Shown one piece after another: positions 28,697 through 35,707 of a stretch of DNA of 64,000 nucleotides (its first letter is position 1; the number at the start of each line of letters is the position of its first letter). The translations under genes and the position numbers were made by a program. The notes under the pieces are model-generated. The model was given only the letters and a program-made list of their open reading frames with translations. It made no database searches and was not told the origin of the DNA. This stretch comes from Duganella sp. Root336D2 (GTDB taxonomy: Bacteria; Pseudomonadota; Gammaproteobacteria; Burkholderiales; Burkholderiaceae_D): the NCBI RefSeq assembly GCF_001425005.1, contig NZ_LMDB01000033.1:125238-189237 (forward strand), written 5' to 3'.

Positions 28697-30879
28697 AATT
28701 GAAGCAAATGCTCTTCATACCAACCGCACTGGCCCTGGCTAACGCCAGCCAGGCGCAGGTTCAAGACACGACAACTAATTACGCCTACGATGAGGTCGGC
28801 CGAGTGACTCAAGTCACCGACCCGTTGGCGCGCGTCACCAAGCATGAATACGATGCGCAAGGCCGCAAGACCAAAACCACAGACGCCAAGAACGGCATCA
28901 CGCAGTTTGCCTACGATAGCTTGGGTCAACTCACCAAGGTCACGGATGCCCGCAACCTGGCCACCAGCTATACGATTGATGGCCTGGGCAACCTGATCCA
29001 GACCAGCAGCCCTGATACCGGCAACACAGTTAATACTTACGACGAGGCTGGCAATCTGACGACTCGCACCGATGCGAAAAACCAGACCACGACATACAAG
29101 TACGACGCGCTCGACCGCGTCACTAGCGTGACCTATGCGGACGGCACCAGTGCAACCTACACCTACGATCAAGGGGCTTATGCGCTTGGCCACCTGAGCC
29201 AGATCTCTGACGTCAGCGGGGCCACCCAATATGGCTACGATCAGCGCGGCAGGATGGCCAGCGAGACCCGCACTATTGGTGGCCAAGCCTACACCACGGC
29301 CTACCGCTATGATCAATATGGCCGCCTGAGCGGAATGACCTACCCGAGCGGCCGTAGCGTTGACTACGTGCGTGACGAAGCGGGCCGTATCAAGGAAATC
29401 CGAACAACGAAGGACGGTGCTGCTGCGCTCCTGATCAGCCAAGTTAGTTATCAGCCCTTTGGAGCGTTGCAATCGCTGGTATTTGGGAACGGCCAGACCT
29501 ACTCGCGTAGCTACGACCTGAACGGCCGCATGACGAGCTACACGCTCAATGGCCAGGTACAGACCTTGACATACGACGCCGCAAACCGCATCACGGGTGT
29601 AGCCGATGGCGGCAATGCAGCCAACAACCGTAGCTACGGCTACGATCAACTTGATCGCATCACAAGCGAGCAGCGTGCCCAGCGTAGTCTCGGCTACAGC
29701 TACGATGCGGTGGGCAACCGCACGCAGTACGTCAATGGCGCGGCGGTGACCAACTACACCTACGGGACGACCAGCAATCGCCTGACGCAGCTGGCCGGCA
29801 GCCAGAACACCAGCATTGCCACCGACGCCAACGGCAGCATCACCAATAACGGAAGCGCAGCATTCAACTACGACGCGCGCGGCCGGATGGTCTCTGCCAA
29901 TACTACGATTGGCCTCGTTAGATACAACATCAACGCGCTTGGCCAGCGCGTGTTGAAGACCACCCCGACAGCCAGCACCGTCTACCACTACGACCAAAGC
30001 GGTAAGTTGATCGCTGAGAGCACGGGCGATGCCCTGACCGAATACGTGTACCTGGATGACATACCGGTCGCAGTTACTGCAACCGCAGCCCTGGCGGCTG
30101 GGGAAGCTACAGTGCACTTTGTCCACACTGATCAGCTCAACACGCCGCGTGTGATCACTAATGTTGACGGCGCAATGGCGTGGCAATGGAACAGCGACCC
30201 ATTTGGCAAGGATGCGGCTAACGAGCAGCCGGCCGGTCAGACCACGTTTGCTTACAATCAGCGGTTCCCGGGGCAGCAATTTGATCGCGAAAGCAATCTG
30301 CACTACAACTACTTCAGGGATTACGATCCGCAGACGGGGAGGTATATCGAGTCCGATCCTATCGGCCTGGATGGTGGCATCAATACCTACGGGTATGTGT
30401 TTGGGAATCCACTGACGTATATCGATCCTTTGGGACTGGACGCGGACTCGACATGTATGGCCGCTTGCAAAGCCGTGGGTGGCGCCATTGGCGGTGCCGC
30501 CGGATATTACGGGGGCACGGCAGCGGGTGGGGTAGTCGGTGGTGCCGCCGCTGGCGCGGGATGCACCTTGTTGGCTCCTGGTGTCGGTACGGTTGGTTGT
30601 GGCGCCGCAGGTGCCGCTGCTGGCGGGGCTGTAGGCGGTAGAGCCGGTGCTGCCGGCGGGATATGGGCTGGTTCTAAGATCGGTGGCGCTATCGGTAGCA
30701 TGATGTGTAGCAGCACGGCGAGTGAGCAATGTAAGAAACAGGCCGATGATGACTATCATGCTGATATGACAGAGTGCGGTGCTTACAACAAGAGTGTAGG
30801 GTCGAAAACGTATATCGCTTGTGCAAGACGAGCAAGCGCTAGATATGCCGATGCATTGAGAGCATGCGAAGGAAAGTAA
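28693..30879 (+). CDS. Sec-exported RHS/YD-repeat protein with C-terminal tip
   Basis: 728 residues. The ATG at 28693 gives a second signal peptide (MKLKQMLFIPTALALANASQ, cut before QVQD). YD repeats run to about 470, followed by the Rhs core end: VHTDQLNTPRVITN, RFPGQQFDRESNLHYNYFRD, YDPQTGRYIESDPIGL and the closing DPLGL near residue 580. The variable tip (about 583-728) is first a Gly/Ala-rich zipper (GGAIGGAAGYYGGTAAGG and similar) and then a Cys-containing charged tail ending RYADALRACEGK. The tip family was not recognised; the Gly zippers suggest membrane association. Likely immunity follows 8 bp downstream. Confidence 0.85.
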   Translation: MKLKQMLFIPTALALANASQAQVQDTTTNYAYDEVGRVTQVTDPLARVTKHEYDAQGRKTKTTDAKNGITQFAYDSLGQLTKVTDARNLATSYTIDGLGNLIQTSSPDTGNTVNTYDEAGNLTTRTDAKNQTTTYKYDALDRVTSVTYADGTSATYTYDQGAYALGHLSQISDVSGATQYGYDQRGRMASETRTIGGQAYTTAYRYDQYGRLSGMTYPSGRSVDYVRDEAGRIKEIRTTKDGAAALLISQVSYQPFGALQSLVFGNGQTYSRSYDLNGRMTSYTLNGQVQTLTYDAANRITGVADGGNAANNRSYGYDQLDRITSEQRAQRSLGYSYDAVGNRTQYVNGAAVTNYTYGTTSNRLTQLAGSQNTSIATDANGSITNNGSAAFNYDARGRMVSANTTIGLVRYNINALGQRVLKTTPTASTVYHYDQSGKLIAESTGDALTEYVYLDDIPVAVTATAALAAGEATVHFVHTDQLNTPRVITNVDGAMAWQWNSDPFGKDAANEQPAGQTTFAYNQRFPGQQFDRESNLHYNYFRDYDPQTGRYIESDPIGLDGGINTYGYVFGNPLTYIDPLGLDADSTCMAACKAVGGAIGGAAGYYGGTAAGGVVGGAAAGAGCTLLAPGVGTVGCGAAGAAAGGAVGGRAGAAGGIWAGSKIGGAIGSMMCSSTASEQCKKQADDDYHADMTECGAYNKSVGSKTYIACARRASARYADALRACEGK

Positions 30880-30887
30880 GCGAATAT

Positions 30888-31310
30888 ATGAGCTATCCAA
30901 AACTTGAAATTTATTTGAACGAAGCTTCCGAATTGTGCATCGTGAAGGCGGAGCGGCCTGATTCAGCGCCGCAACTTGTGGTTGAGTTGGCTTTAAGCGA
31001 ACTAATGTCGGAAGGTATTGATGAGGCCTCGCTTCAAGTAGGACATGGTGTAATAACTTCGCTGAAGCGTTGGCATCGGCAAGAATTCGAGAGCGCAGAG
31101 GTGACTGTAGCAGACGGGTTGCCGAGCGATGATTCGAGCGAGTTGGCTCATCGATTGATTGCTAAATCGGTTGAAAATCGAACAGCAGTACATTTGCCGT
31201 CCATAGAGGCTCTTTTGCTTGCGGCAGCCAATCAGGGGCCCGATGCTAAGGAATTTCTTGATGAAGACTGGCCTGTGATTCGCCAGCGCCTAAGTACCTT
31301 TTCTGCCTGA
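30888..31310 (+). CDS. Candidate immunity protein for the Rhs tip
   Basis: 140 residues from ATG 30888, 8 bp after the Rhs stop. No family recognised. Acidic, soluble, no signal peptide: LEIYLNEASELCIVKAERPD, then ELMSEGIDEASLQVGHGV, ending DEDWPVIRQRLSTFSA. Lower GC than the neighbourhood. The position directly behind an Rhs tip is where cognate immunity genes sit; assignment is by context only. Confidence 0.55.
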   Translation: MSYPKLEIYLNEASELCIVKAERPDSAPQLVVELALSELMSEGIDEASLQVGHGVITSLKRWHRQEFESAEVTVADGLPSDDSSELAHRLIAKSVENRTAVHLPSIEALLLAAANQGPDAKEFLDEDWPVIRQRLSTFSA

Positions 31311-31356
31311 AAATTGCCCGTTCGGAGATCGCGGTGCCAGCGGTGCCAGGGAACCA

Positions 31357-31484
31357 GTGCCAGGTCTGTCATTCGGACAGCGAGCGCACTCTTATGACAA
31401 ATCTCAACGTGCGAATCTGACCGATTTCGCGTATTGATATTTATCAAAGAGTCAGGTCGCGTGTCCGAATGTCAGACCTGGCAC
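31357..31484. repeat. 128-bp terminal-inverted-repeat element, copy A
   Basis: Ends are 23-bp inverted repeats with one mismatch (left begins GTGCCAGGTCTGTCATT; right ends GTCAGACCTGGCAC). No coding capacity, so MITE-like. Almost identical to copy B (32135) and similar to copy C (32901). Just before it lie extra fragments of the end motif (GGTGCCAG twice at 31333-31350), as if ends had inserted or slipped repeatedly. Confidence 0.85.
31434..31447. promoter_or_regulatory. FNR/ANR-type box in repeat copy A
   Basis: TTGATATTTATCAA is a perfect match to the FNR-family consensus TTGAT-N4-ATCAA. It lies inside the repeat about 235 bp upstream of the small membrane-protein gene at 31669. Binding is inferred from the consensus only. 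Confidence 0.5.
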
Positions 31485-31681
31485 CGAATTTATGGGCTCC
31501 AAAGATGGGACCGTTTGGAGCGGTTGCGGTGGGTATATATGAAGGTGGGAAATATTTACGATACCCATTTGGCGGCACAACAGAACCGACACCACTCGGT
31601 GCTGAGATTGGATTGATCGGTGCCGCAGATGGCTGGATCTATCGTCGTTCAGTGCCTAAGGAATGCGAATGCCAAAAGTAA
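31469..31681 (+). pseudogene. Displaced Rhs toxin-tail fragment (a)
   Basis: Open frame whose ATG lies within the right end of repeat copy A (ATGTCAGACCTGGCACC), so the true reading begins only after 31484. Residues such as GAVAVGIYEGGKYLRY and GLIGAADGWIYRRS look like the end of a protein rather than a complete one. It ends KECECQK and overlaps the start of the next gene by 13 bp. It resembles fragment (c) at 32411 (AAxGxW... ending CEC plus a basic residue). Best explained as a tip cut off from its Rhs shell. Confidence 0.5.
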
Positions 31682-32121
31682 AGTTAACTCTGTTGATGCC
31701 GTTGATAACCGGTATATTTGTCGTTTTATTTGATACCTTCATTTTTTCAGGATGGCTATTCTCTGGTTTCTTTTTAATCGCTGGAAGCTATCTGGCTCTG
31801 GCGTCGCAAAATCAATCAAGAAGGCATTTGAGGAACCTCTTGCTATCTACTTTTGTTGCGACCACAGTCGTGGGCTATTCCCTGCAAATTTATATTAAAG
31901 CAGATATTTCAGAATTTGTATCACGTCATGCAATTGCCCCCATTAATAAGACAAAACTTGTCGAAGGTAATCACACCCAACTTTCGTGGGTAACAAAATG
32001 GTTTCTCCTTAATTATTCAAATGTCGATGGAATCGCTAAGGCAAATCTAAGGATATTCCCGTATTCGATTATGGAGTATGACTTCAATAAGAAGGAATTC
32101 GTTACGCGCCAATACGATTGA
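31669..32121 (+). CDS. Small membrane protein, candidate immunity to tail (a)
   Basis: 150 residues from the ATG at 31669, chosen over 31663 because AAGGA lies at the right distance (6 bp). Two N-terminal membrane helices (LLMPLITGIFVVLFDTFIF and WLFSGFFLIAGSYLAL) and a third near LLLSTFVATTVVGYSL are followed by a soluble part with NKTKLVEGNHTQLSWVTKW. Distinctly AT-rich compared with flanking genes, indicating foreign origin. Family not recognised; position and membrane topology suggest immunity to a membrane-targeting toxin. Confidence 0.55.
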   Translation: MPKVKLTLLMPLITGIFVVLFDTFIFSGWLFSGFFLIAGSYLALASQNQSRRHLRNLLLSTFVATTVVGYSLQIYIKADISEFVSRHAIAPINKTKLVEGNHTQLSWVTKWFLLNYSNVDGIAKANLRIFPYSIMEYDFNKKEFVTRQYD

Positions 32122-32134
32122 CAAGCGCGAACCA

Positions 32135-32262
32135 GTGCCAGGTCTGTCATTCAAACAGCAAGCGCACTCTGATGACAAATCTCAAGGCGCGAATCTGACC
32201 GATTTCGCGTATTGATATTTATCAAAGAGTCAGGTCGCGTGTCCGAATGACAGACCAGGCAC
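32135..32262. repeat. 128-bp terminal-inverted-repeat element, copy B
   Basis: Same length and near-identical sequence to copy A, starting 778 bp downstream of it. The right end is followed by a partial duplication (CAGACCAGGCACCGA occurs twice, at about 32251 and 32268), which may mark an insertion or slippage event. Confidence 0.85.
32212..32225. promoter_or_regulatory. FNR/ANR-type box in repeat copy B
   Basis: TTGATATTTATCAA, identical to the box in copy A and a perfect TTGAT-N4-ATCAA match, located at the same offset within the element. Confidence 0.5.
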
Positions 32263-32398
32263 CGAATCAGACCAGGCACCGAGTCATGTTCCTGCACTGG
32301 GTCGTTATGTACAAAGCGCTCTAGTTGGTAAAAGGCGGAATCAACACATTTACGTTGCAAGCAACCCCGGAGGTTATCCTAATCCACAAGGTTTTTAA
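32263..32398 (+). pseudogene. Displaced Rhs toxin-tail fragment (b)
   Basis: An in-frame stretch directly after repeat copy B, without its own start codon, reads VPALGRYVQSALVGK, then RRNQHIYVASNPGGYPNPQGF and a TAA stop at 32396-32398. Protein-like composition and the abrupt start at the repeat suggest a truncated C-terminal tip. No matching immunity gene follows directly. Confidence 0.4.
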
Positions 32399-32410
32399 AT
32401 TAAAGCCTGA

Positions 32411-32506
32411 ACCACTGCCAGGTCTGTAACCCCCGGTGTCAGTGAAAGTGCCGCAGCAGGTGTTTGGGTGACGATATATAACAAAGGAGCCTGCGAATGC
32501 CGGTAA
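32411..32506 (+). pseudogene. Displaced Rhs toxin-tail fragment (c), opened by half a repeat end
   Basis: Begins right after a stop, in a half copy of the element end (CCACTGCCAGGTCTGTAA at 32412). It reads GVSESAAAGVW then VTIYNKGACECR and stops at 32504-32506, overlapping the next gene's start by 10 bp. The ending parallels fragment (a) (CEC plus basic residue, immunity ATG inside the last codons), suggesting the same toxin family. Confidence 0.45.
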
Positions 32507-32880
32507 AAGTAGGGAAAGTTCGGAGCAAATTCGGGAACAAGGTTCTATTGCTAACCGTTCTATTTTTTTTGACTTATTTTGTTGGGTACTTTTCCTGTCT
32601 CTATAGCGCGGCATTCGATGTTGCAGAGCGTTTTATCAGGAGCTCACACGATGTTCAAGCTGAGTTCGGATCTGAGCCAGCAGTCAGTCTTAGCCCTTTC
32701 GGCTATGAACTGAATTTCGCCGGATCGACTGGTAGTGCCTCATTTGACTGCGGAGTGCGCGGCGGAGGGCGTAGCGGATTGATACGAATAAATTTAGAAA
32801 AGCAAAAAGATAAATGGTTTGTCGTGAGCGCTACGATGGACGCGCGAGCCACGGCAGTTGACTTGATGCAAGCGCGATAA
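32497..32880 (+). CDS. Small membrane-anchored protein, candidate immunity to tail (c)
   Basis: 127 residues with AAGGAG 7 bp before the ATG. One N-terminal membrane helix (VLLLTVLFFLTYFVGYFSCL), then an exported domain: SHDVQAEFGSEPAVSLSPFG and a beta hairpin-like stretch ending LEKQKDKWFVVSATMDA. This second half loosely resembles the Coa1/Tim21-like domain of small bacterial membrane proteins; I am not certain. It overlaps tail fragment (c) and is AT-rich. Probable immunity by context. Confidence 0.55.
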   Translation: MPVKVGKVRSKFGNKVLLLTVLFFLTYFVGYFSCLYSAAFDVAERFIRSSHDVQAEFGSEPAVSLSPFGYELNFAGSTGSASFDCGVRGGGRSGLIRINLEKQKDKWFVVSATMDARATAVDLMQAR

Positions 32881-32900
32881 TGACGCTGCCTCACGAGCCG

Positions 32901-33028
32901 GTGCCAGGTCTGTTACACTCGGACAGCGAGCGCAATCTTTTGACAAATCTCAAGGGCGGATTTGGCCGATTTCGCATATTGATATATATCAAGAATCTGC
33001 TTGACGGTCCGAATGTCAGGCCCGGCAA
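32901..33028. repeat. 128-bp terminal-inverted-repeat element, copy C
   Basis: More diverged copy (left end GTGCCAGGTCTGTTACA, right end GTCAGGCCCGGCA). It closes the array 30 bp before the terminator of the first pilin gene, 766 bp from copy B, so the array has a nearly regular period of about 770 bp. Confidence 0.8.
32979..32992. promoter_or_regulatory. FNR/ANR-type box in repeat copy C
   Basis: TTGATATATATCAA. The outer TTGAT/ATCAA bases match copies A and B exactly, while the inner four differ (ATAT instead of ATTT), as expected if the half-sites were under selection, although one difference is weak evidence. Confidence 0.5.
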
Positions 33029-33057
33029 TGCTGACCGACCGTATTCCCAAAAATAAA

Positions 33058-33085
33058 ATGCCGCCCAGTTTTCACTGGACGGCAT
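33058..33085 (-). terminator. Terminator of pilin gene 1
   Basis: Hairpin with arms ATGCCGTCCAGT and ACTGGGCGGCAT (minus strand) around AAAA, followed by a T-rich run (TTTTATTTTT). Near-identical terminators follow pilin genes 3 and 4 (34856, 35642). Confidence 0.9.
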
Positions 33086-33120
33086 CTGAGCGGAAGCTCG
33101 ATTTTTTTGCTAGCAACCGA

Positions 33121-33600
33121 TTAGGAAGCGGTGCTGTTCTTCTCGATGGCTTCTTTCACAGCTGGATTGGTGGCCGTCGAGGCAATCGACCAGCGCATGG
33201 TGGTGTCGCCCACGATGACGTGTGGCGTGAAGGTAATGGTGGTGCCATCAACGCCAGTACCCATGCCAGTAGCGAGTGTCAGAGTGATTACGCCGTTGGC
33301 AACAGAGGCAGATGTAACTTCTTTGGTGGCGGTGAAGACTGGAACATTCGTTGGAGTGGCGCTGGTGGTGGTGTCGCAGGTATCCAGGGCGTTGCCGGCT
33401 TCTTGTGCGCACACGGCGATAGCGGTTTTCAGCGAATCGACGGAAGCAATGGCATTGGCTACTTTCGCCTTAGCGGTGTAGTCGGAGTAGGCTGGGATCG
33501 CTACGGCTGCCAAGATACCGATAATGGCAACAACGATCATCAGTTCGATCAGGGTGAAACCAGCTTGTGCTTGGCGCTTGATCATTTTCACGGACTTCAT
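33121..33600 (-). CDS. Type IV pilin, paralogue 1
   Basis: 159 residues from the ATG at 33600, preceded by AAGGAAAAGCAA as ribosome site; the longer open frame to 33744 would run through the promoter. Class III signal [14 protein letters not shown] is cut by prepilin peptidase before [20 protein letters not shown], the conserved N-methylated helix with Glu5. The body has Cys pair [12 protein letters not shown]. Compared with paralogues 2-4 the head carries a distinct SATPTNVP loop. Exported pilus subunit for adhesion, twitching or DNA uptake; not clear whether it is the major PilA. Confidence 0.92.
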   Translation of the reverse strand: MKSVKMIKRQAQAGFTLIELMIVVAIIGILAAVAIPAYSDYTAKAKVANAIASVDSLKTAIAVCAQEAGNALDTCDTTTSATPTNVPVFTATKEVTSASVANGVITLTLATGMGTGVDGTTITFTPHVIVGDTTMRWSIASTATNPAVKEAIEKNSTAS

Positions 33601-33652
33601 TTGCTTTTCCTTCGGGTTGGGGACTGAGAATTTGGTAGGACGATTGGGTACT

Positions 33653-33668
33653 TGCAATCTGCGTGCCA
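33653..33668 (-). promoter_or_regulatory. Sigma-54 promoter of pilin gene 1
   Basis: Minus strand reads TGGCACGCAGATTGCA, a full match to the -24/-12 consensus TGGCACG-N4-TTGCA. It lies about 55 bp before the pilin ATG. Transcription would need RpoN and an activator such as PilR. Confidence 0.85.
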
Positions 33669-34078
33669 GCTCGACTGGTCTGAGGAGCGCCTGGTTTACG
33701 TCAAAAAATGTCAACTTTCCTGTTGAATCGACAATTTTTGTCAATCGGCGTGCTTACCTTTCAGTTTGGAATCTTCCATTGCAAAAAATTGTCAGCTAAA
33801 CGGAGGACCGACTAGCACGGGAGGTTGCAATGAGCATTGCCGATTGGTTTCTACCGGACGGCATTTGTGAAGGCGCTCGGCTTTTTTGGGTGCTTGAAGA
33901 ATTCAGGGAAGCGCTCTGGCAGTCGGGCCGTTGTGGCGGTAGTCGGACCAGACGGCCTTACGGCTTGTGTTTGACCCAGGTTTTGTGGGTTCGCTTGGAA
34001 AGGGCGGGGCATGCGTTGAGCGATCTTGGTCGGGGTTGTCTCGCGCTACGGATTTGCTATCCAGCGCGAGACAGATTG

Positions 34079-34116
34079 AAACCGGTAAACCTGGGTCAGA
34101 CCCAAGGGTCTGACCC
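34079..34116. repeat. CCGGTAA-family element, half copy
   Basis: AAACCGGTAAAC is followed by GGGTCAGACCC, AA and GGGTCTGACCC, a perfect 11-bp inverted repeat. The distal TTTACCGGTTT end is absent. It lies about 60 bp past the pilin 2 stop, where the other pilin genes have a standard terminator. Confidence 0.75.
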
Positions 34117-34177
34117 ACTTGCGCTACTGCTAATAGCAAGGTCCGTGTTTTCGGGTTTTCTGCGATGAACCGCGAGA

Positions 34178-34648
34178 TTACGATGCGACGCTGTTCTTCT
34201 CGATTGCAGTCTTCACCGCAGTGTTGGTGGAGTTCGAAACAATCGTCCAGCGCATAGTGGTGTCGTTTTGGTTCACGTGTGGCGTGAAGACGATTGTGGT
34301 GCCATCAATGCCAGTGCCGATGCCGGTGGCGAACGTCAGGGTAATTACGCCGTCGGTAACACTGGCAGAGGCAACTTCTTTGGTCGCGGTGAACGAGCCT
34401 GGAATGCCACCGGAACCGGTGTCGCAGGTATCCAGGGCGTTGCCAGCTTCTTGAGCGCACAGGGCAACTGCGGTTTTCAGGGAATCGATGGCAGCAATGG
34501 CGTTGGCTGCTTTGGCCTTGGCGGTGTAGTCGGAGTAGGCTGGGATCGCGACGGCTGCCAGGATGCCGATAATGGCAACGACGATCATCAGTTCGATCAG
34601 GGTGAAACCAGCTTGTGCTTGGCGCTTGATCATTTTCACGGATTTCAT
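34178..34648 (-). CDS. Type IV pilin, paralogue 2
   Basis: 156 residues, ATG at 34648 with GGAGAAG before it. Leader [14 protein letters not shown] and helix [20 protein letters not shown] are identical to paralogue 1. The head differs mainly after the second Cys ([20 protein letters not shown]) and near [20 protein letters not shown]. Own sigma-54 promoter at 34701-34716. Lacks the hairpin terminator shared by the other three copies. Confidence 0.92.
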   Translation of the reverse strand: MKSVKMIKRQAQAGFTLIELMIVVAIIGILAAVAIPAYSDYTAKAKAANAIAAIDSLKTAVALCAQEAGNALDTCDTGSGGIPGSFTATKEVASASVTDGVITLTFATGIGTGIDGTTIVFTPHVNQNDTTMRWTIVSNSTNTAVKTAIEKNSVAS

Positions 34649-34700
34649 TTGCTTCTCCTTCGGGTAAGAAACCAAGAAATTGGAACGACATATGATTTCG

Positions 34701-34716
34701 TGCAATCGGCGTGCCA
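34701..34716 (-). promoter_or_regulatory. Sigma-54 promoter of pilin gene 2
   Basis: Minus strand TGGCACGCCGATTGCA, a full -24/-12 match. TGTCA motifs at 34757 and 34810 lie upstream as possible activator sites. Confidence 0.85.
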
Positions 34717-34855
34717 ACCCGATTTTTTTGAAATCTCGCTGATTTCCGTCAAAAACTGTCAATTTCTTCCTGCTGAGTCGACAATTTTAGTCGACGGCCG
34801 GACAGACTTTGTCAGTGGTTCCGAAGGAAATCTAAACTCTTGCGCCCAATGAAAA

Positions 34856-34883
34856 ATGCCGCCCAGTTTTCACTGGGCGGCAT
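34856..34883 (-). terminator. Terminator of pilin gene 3
   Basis: Perfect arms ATGCCGCCCAGT and ACTGGGCGGCAT around four bases, followed by TTTTT on the minus strand; 37 bp after the pilin 3 stop. Confidence 0.9.
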
Positions 34884-34920
34884 TTGATCCGGAGCCTGGC
34901 TTGTTTCAGGCTGCCGCCGA

Positions 34921-35391
34921 TTAGGAAGCTACGCTGTTCTTCTCTATTGCGGTCTTCACAGCTGCGTTGGTTGCGTTGGAGACGATTGTCCAGCGCATGG
35001 TCGTATCGTTGGAGTTCAGGCGTGGAGTGAAGACAACTGTGGTGCCATCAATACCCGTGCCAATGCCAGTGGCGAACGTCAGAGTGATTACCCCGTTGGT
35101 TACAGAGGCCGATGCAACTTCTTTGGTCGCGCTGAAGGTGCCTGGAACGCCACCAGAACCCGTGTCGCAGGTATCCAGAACGCCGCCGGCTTCCTGGGCG
35201 CACATGGCGACTGCGGTTTTCAGGGAGTCGATGGAAGCGATTGCATTGGCTGCTTTAGCCTTGGCAGTGTAATCAGAGTATGCCGGGATCGCTACTGCAG
35301 CCAGGATACCGATAATCGCCACAACGATCATCAGTTCAATCAGGGTGAAACCAACTTGTGCTTGACGCTTGATCATTTTCACGGATTTCAT
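34921..35391 (-). CDS. Type IV pilin, paralogue 3
   Basis: 156 residues, ATG at 35391 with GGAGAGG before it. Leader [14 protein letters not shown] (Val instead of Ala before the Gly) then [20 protein letters not shown]. Head: [18 protein letters not shown] and [20 protein letters not shown]. Closest to paralogue 2 in the tail. Own sigma-54 promoter and own terminator, so an independent transcription unit. Confidence 0.92.
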   Translation of the reverse strand: MKSVKMIKRQAQVGFTLIELMIVVAIIGILAAVAIPAYSDYTAKAKAANAIASIDSLKTAVAMCAQEAGGVLDTCDTGSGGVPGTFSATKEVASASVTNGVITLTFATGIGTGIDGTTVVFTPRLNSNDTTMRWTIVSNATNAAVKTAIEKNSVAS

Positions 35392-35444
35392 GTTGCCTCT
35401 CCTTCGGGTAAGAAACCAAGAAATGGGTACGACACTTGGATACG

Positions 35445-35460
35445 AGCAATCGGCGTGCCA
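35445..35460 (-). promoter_or_regulatory. Sigma-54 promoter of pilin gene 3
   Basis: Minus strand TGGCACGCCGATTGCT, full match to TGGCACG-N4-TTGCW. Confidence 0.85.
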
Positions 35461-35641
35461 ATTCAATTTATCTCGGATTGCGCTGATTTCGGTCAAAAAC
35501 TGTCAATTTTCTCCTGCTGAGTCGACATTTTTAGTCAGGTGCCCTGCAGACTTTGTCACTTGCAGCGCTACTTGTGAAAATTTTTGTCAGCTCACTTGGA
35601 ACGATCCGGCTGAGGTTCAAATTCCTGCGCACAAATAAAAA

Positions 35642-35669
35642 ATGCCGCCCAGTTTGCACTGGGCGGCAT
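35642..35669 (-). terminator. Terminator of pilin gene 4
   Basis: Arms ATGCCGCCCAGT and ACTGGGCGGCAT around GCAA on the minus strand, followed by TTTTTTATTT; 38 bp after the pilin 4 stop. Confidence 0.9.
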
Positions 35670-35707
35670 TTGATCTACAGCCTGGCGTATTTCAGCCAGC
35701 AGCTCGA

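Larger units (their letters stand above)
33601..34177. other. 577-bp spacer: pilin 1 control region, hairpin and half repeat
   Basis: From left: pilin 1 leader and sigma-54 promoter (33653-33668), then three TGTCA motifs (33709, 33739, 33790) as a possible PilR-type activator region. 33830-34037 has an open frame without ribosome-site or family support. 34038-34072 is a strong hairpin (GTCTCGCGCT/AGCGCGAGAC, with inner GGAT/ATCC pairing). 34079-34116 is half of a CCGGTAA repeat. The common pilin terminator is missing after pilin 2. Confidence 0.6.
35392..35707. other. 316-bp spacer: pilin 3 control region and pilin 4 terminator
   Basis: Holds the pilin 3 leader, its sigma-54 promoter (35445-35460), TGTCA motifs at 35501, 35554 and 35585, and the pilin 4 terminator (35642-35669). 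No gene seen. Confidence 0.7.

Noticed and set aside
28650-28800. Possible frameshift joining the two Rhs genes
   Set aside because: The sequence after the first stop, read in the first frame, has no YD-repeat character, while the second frame gives a convincing signal peptide. Two genes fit better than one broken gene.
28564-30900. 778-residue open frame antisense to the second Rhs gene
   Set aside because: It mirrors YD-repeat coding sequence on the other strand, has no domain logic or ribosome site, and arises from the regular codon pattern of the repeat gene.
31333-33028. CRISPR array or integron attC sites
   Set aside because: Repeats are 128 bp, about 770 bp apart, palindromic at the ends, and separated by coding-like DNA; no cas or integrase gene is present.
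33830-34168. 112-residue plus-strand frame between pilins 1 and 2
   Set aside because: No Shine-Dalgarno of note, no family features, and it runs through a hairpin and the half CCGGTAA repeat, so it is unlikely to be a gene.
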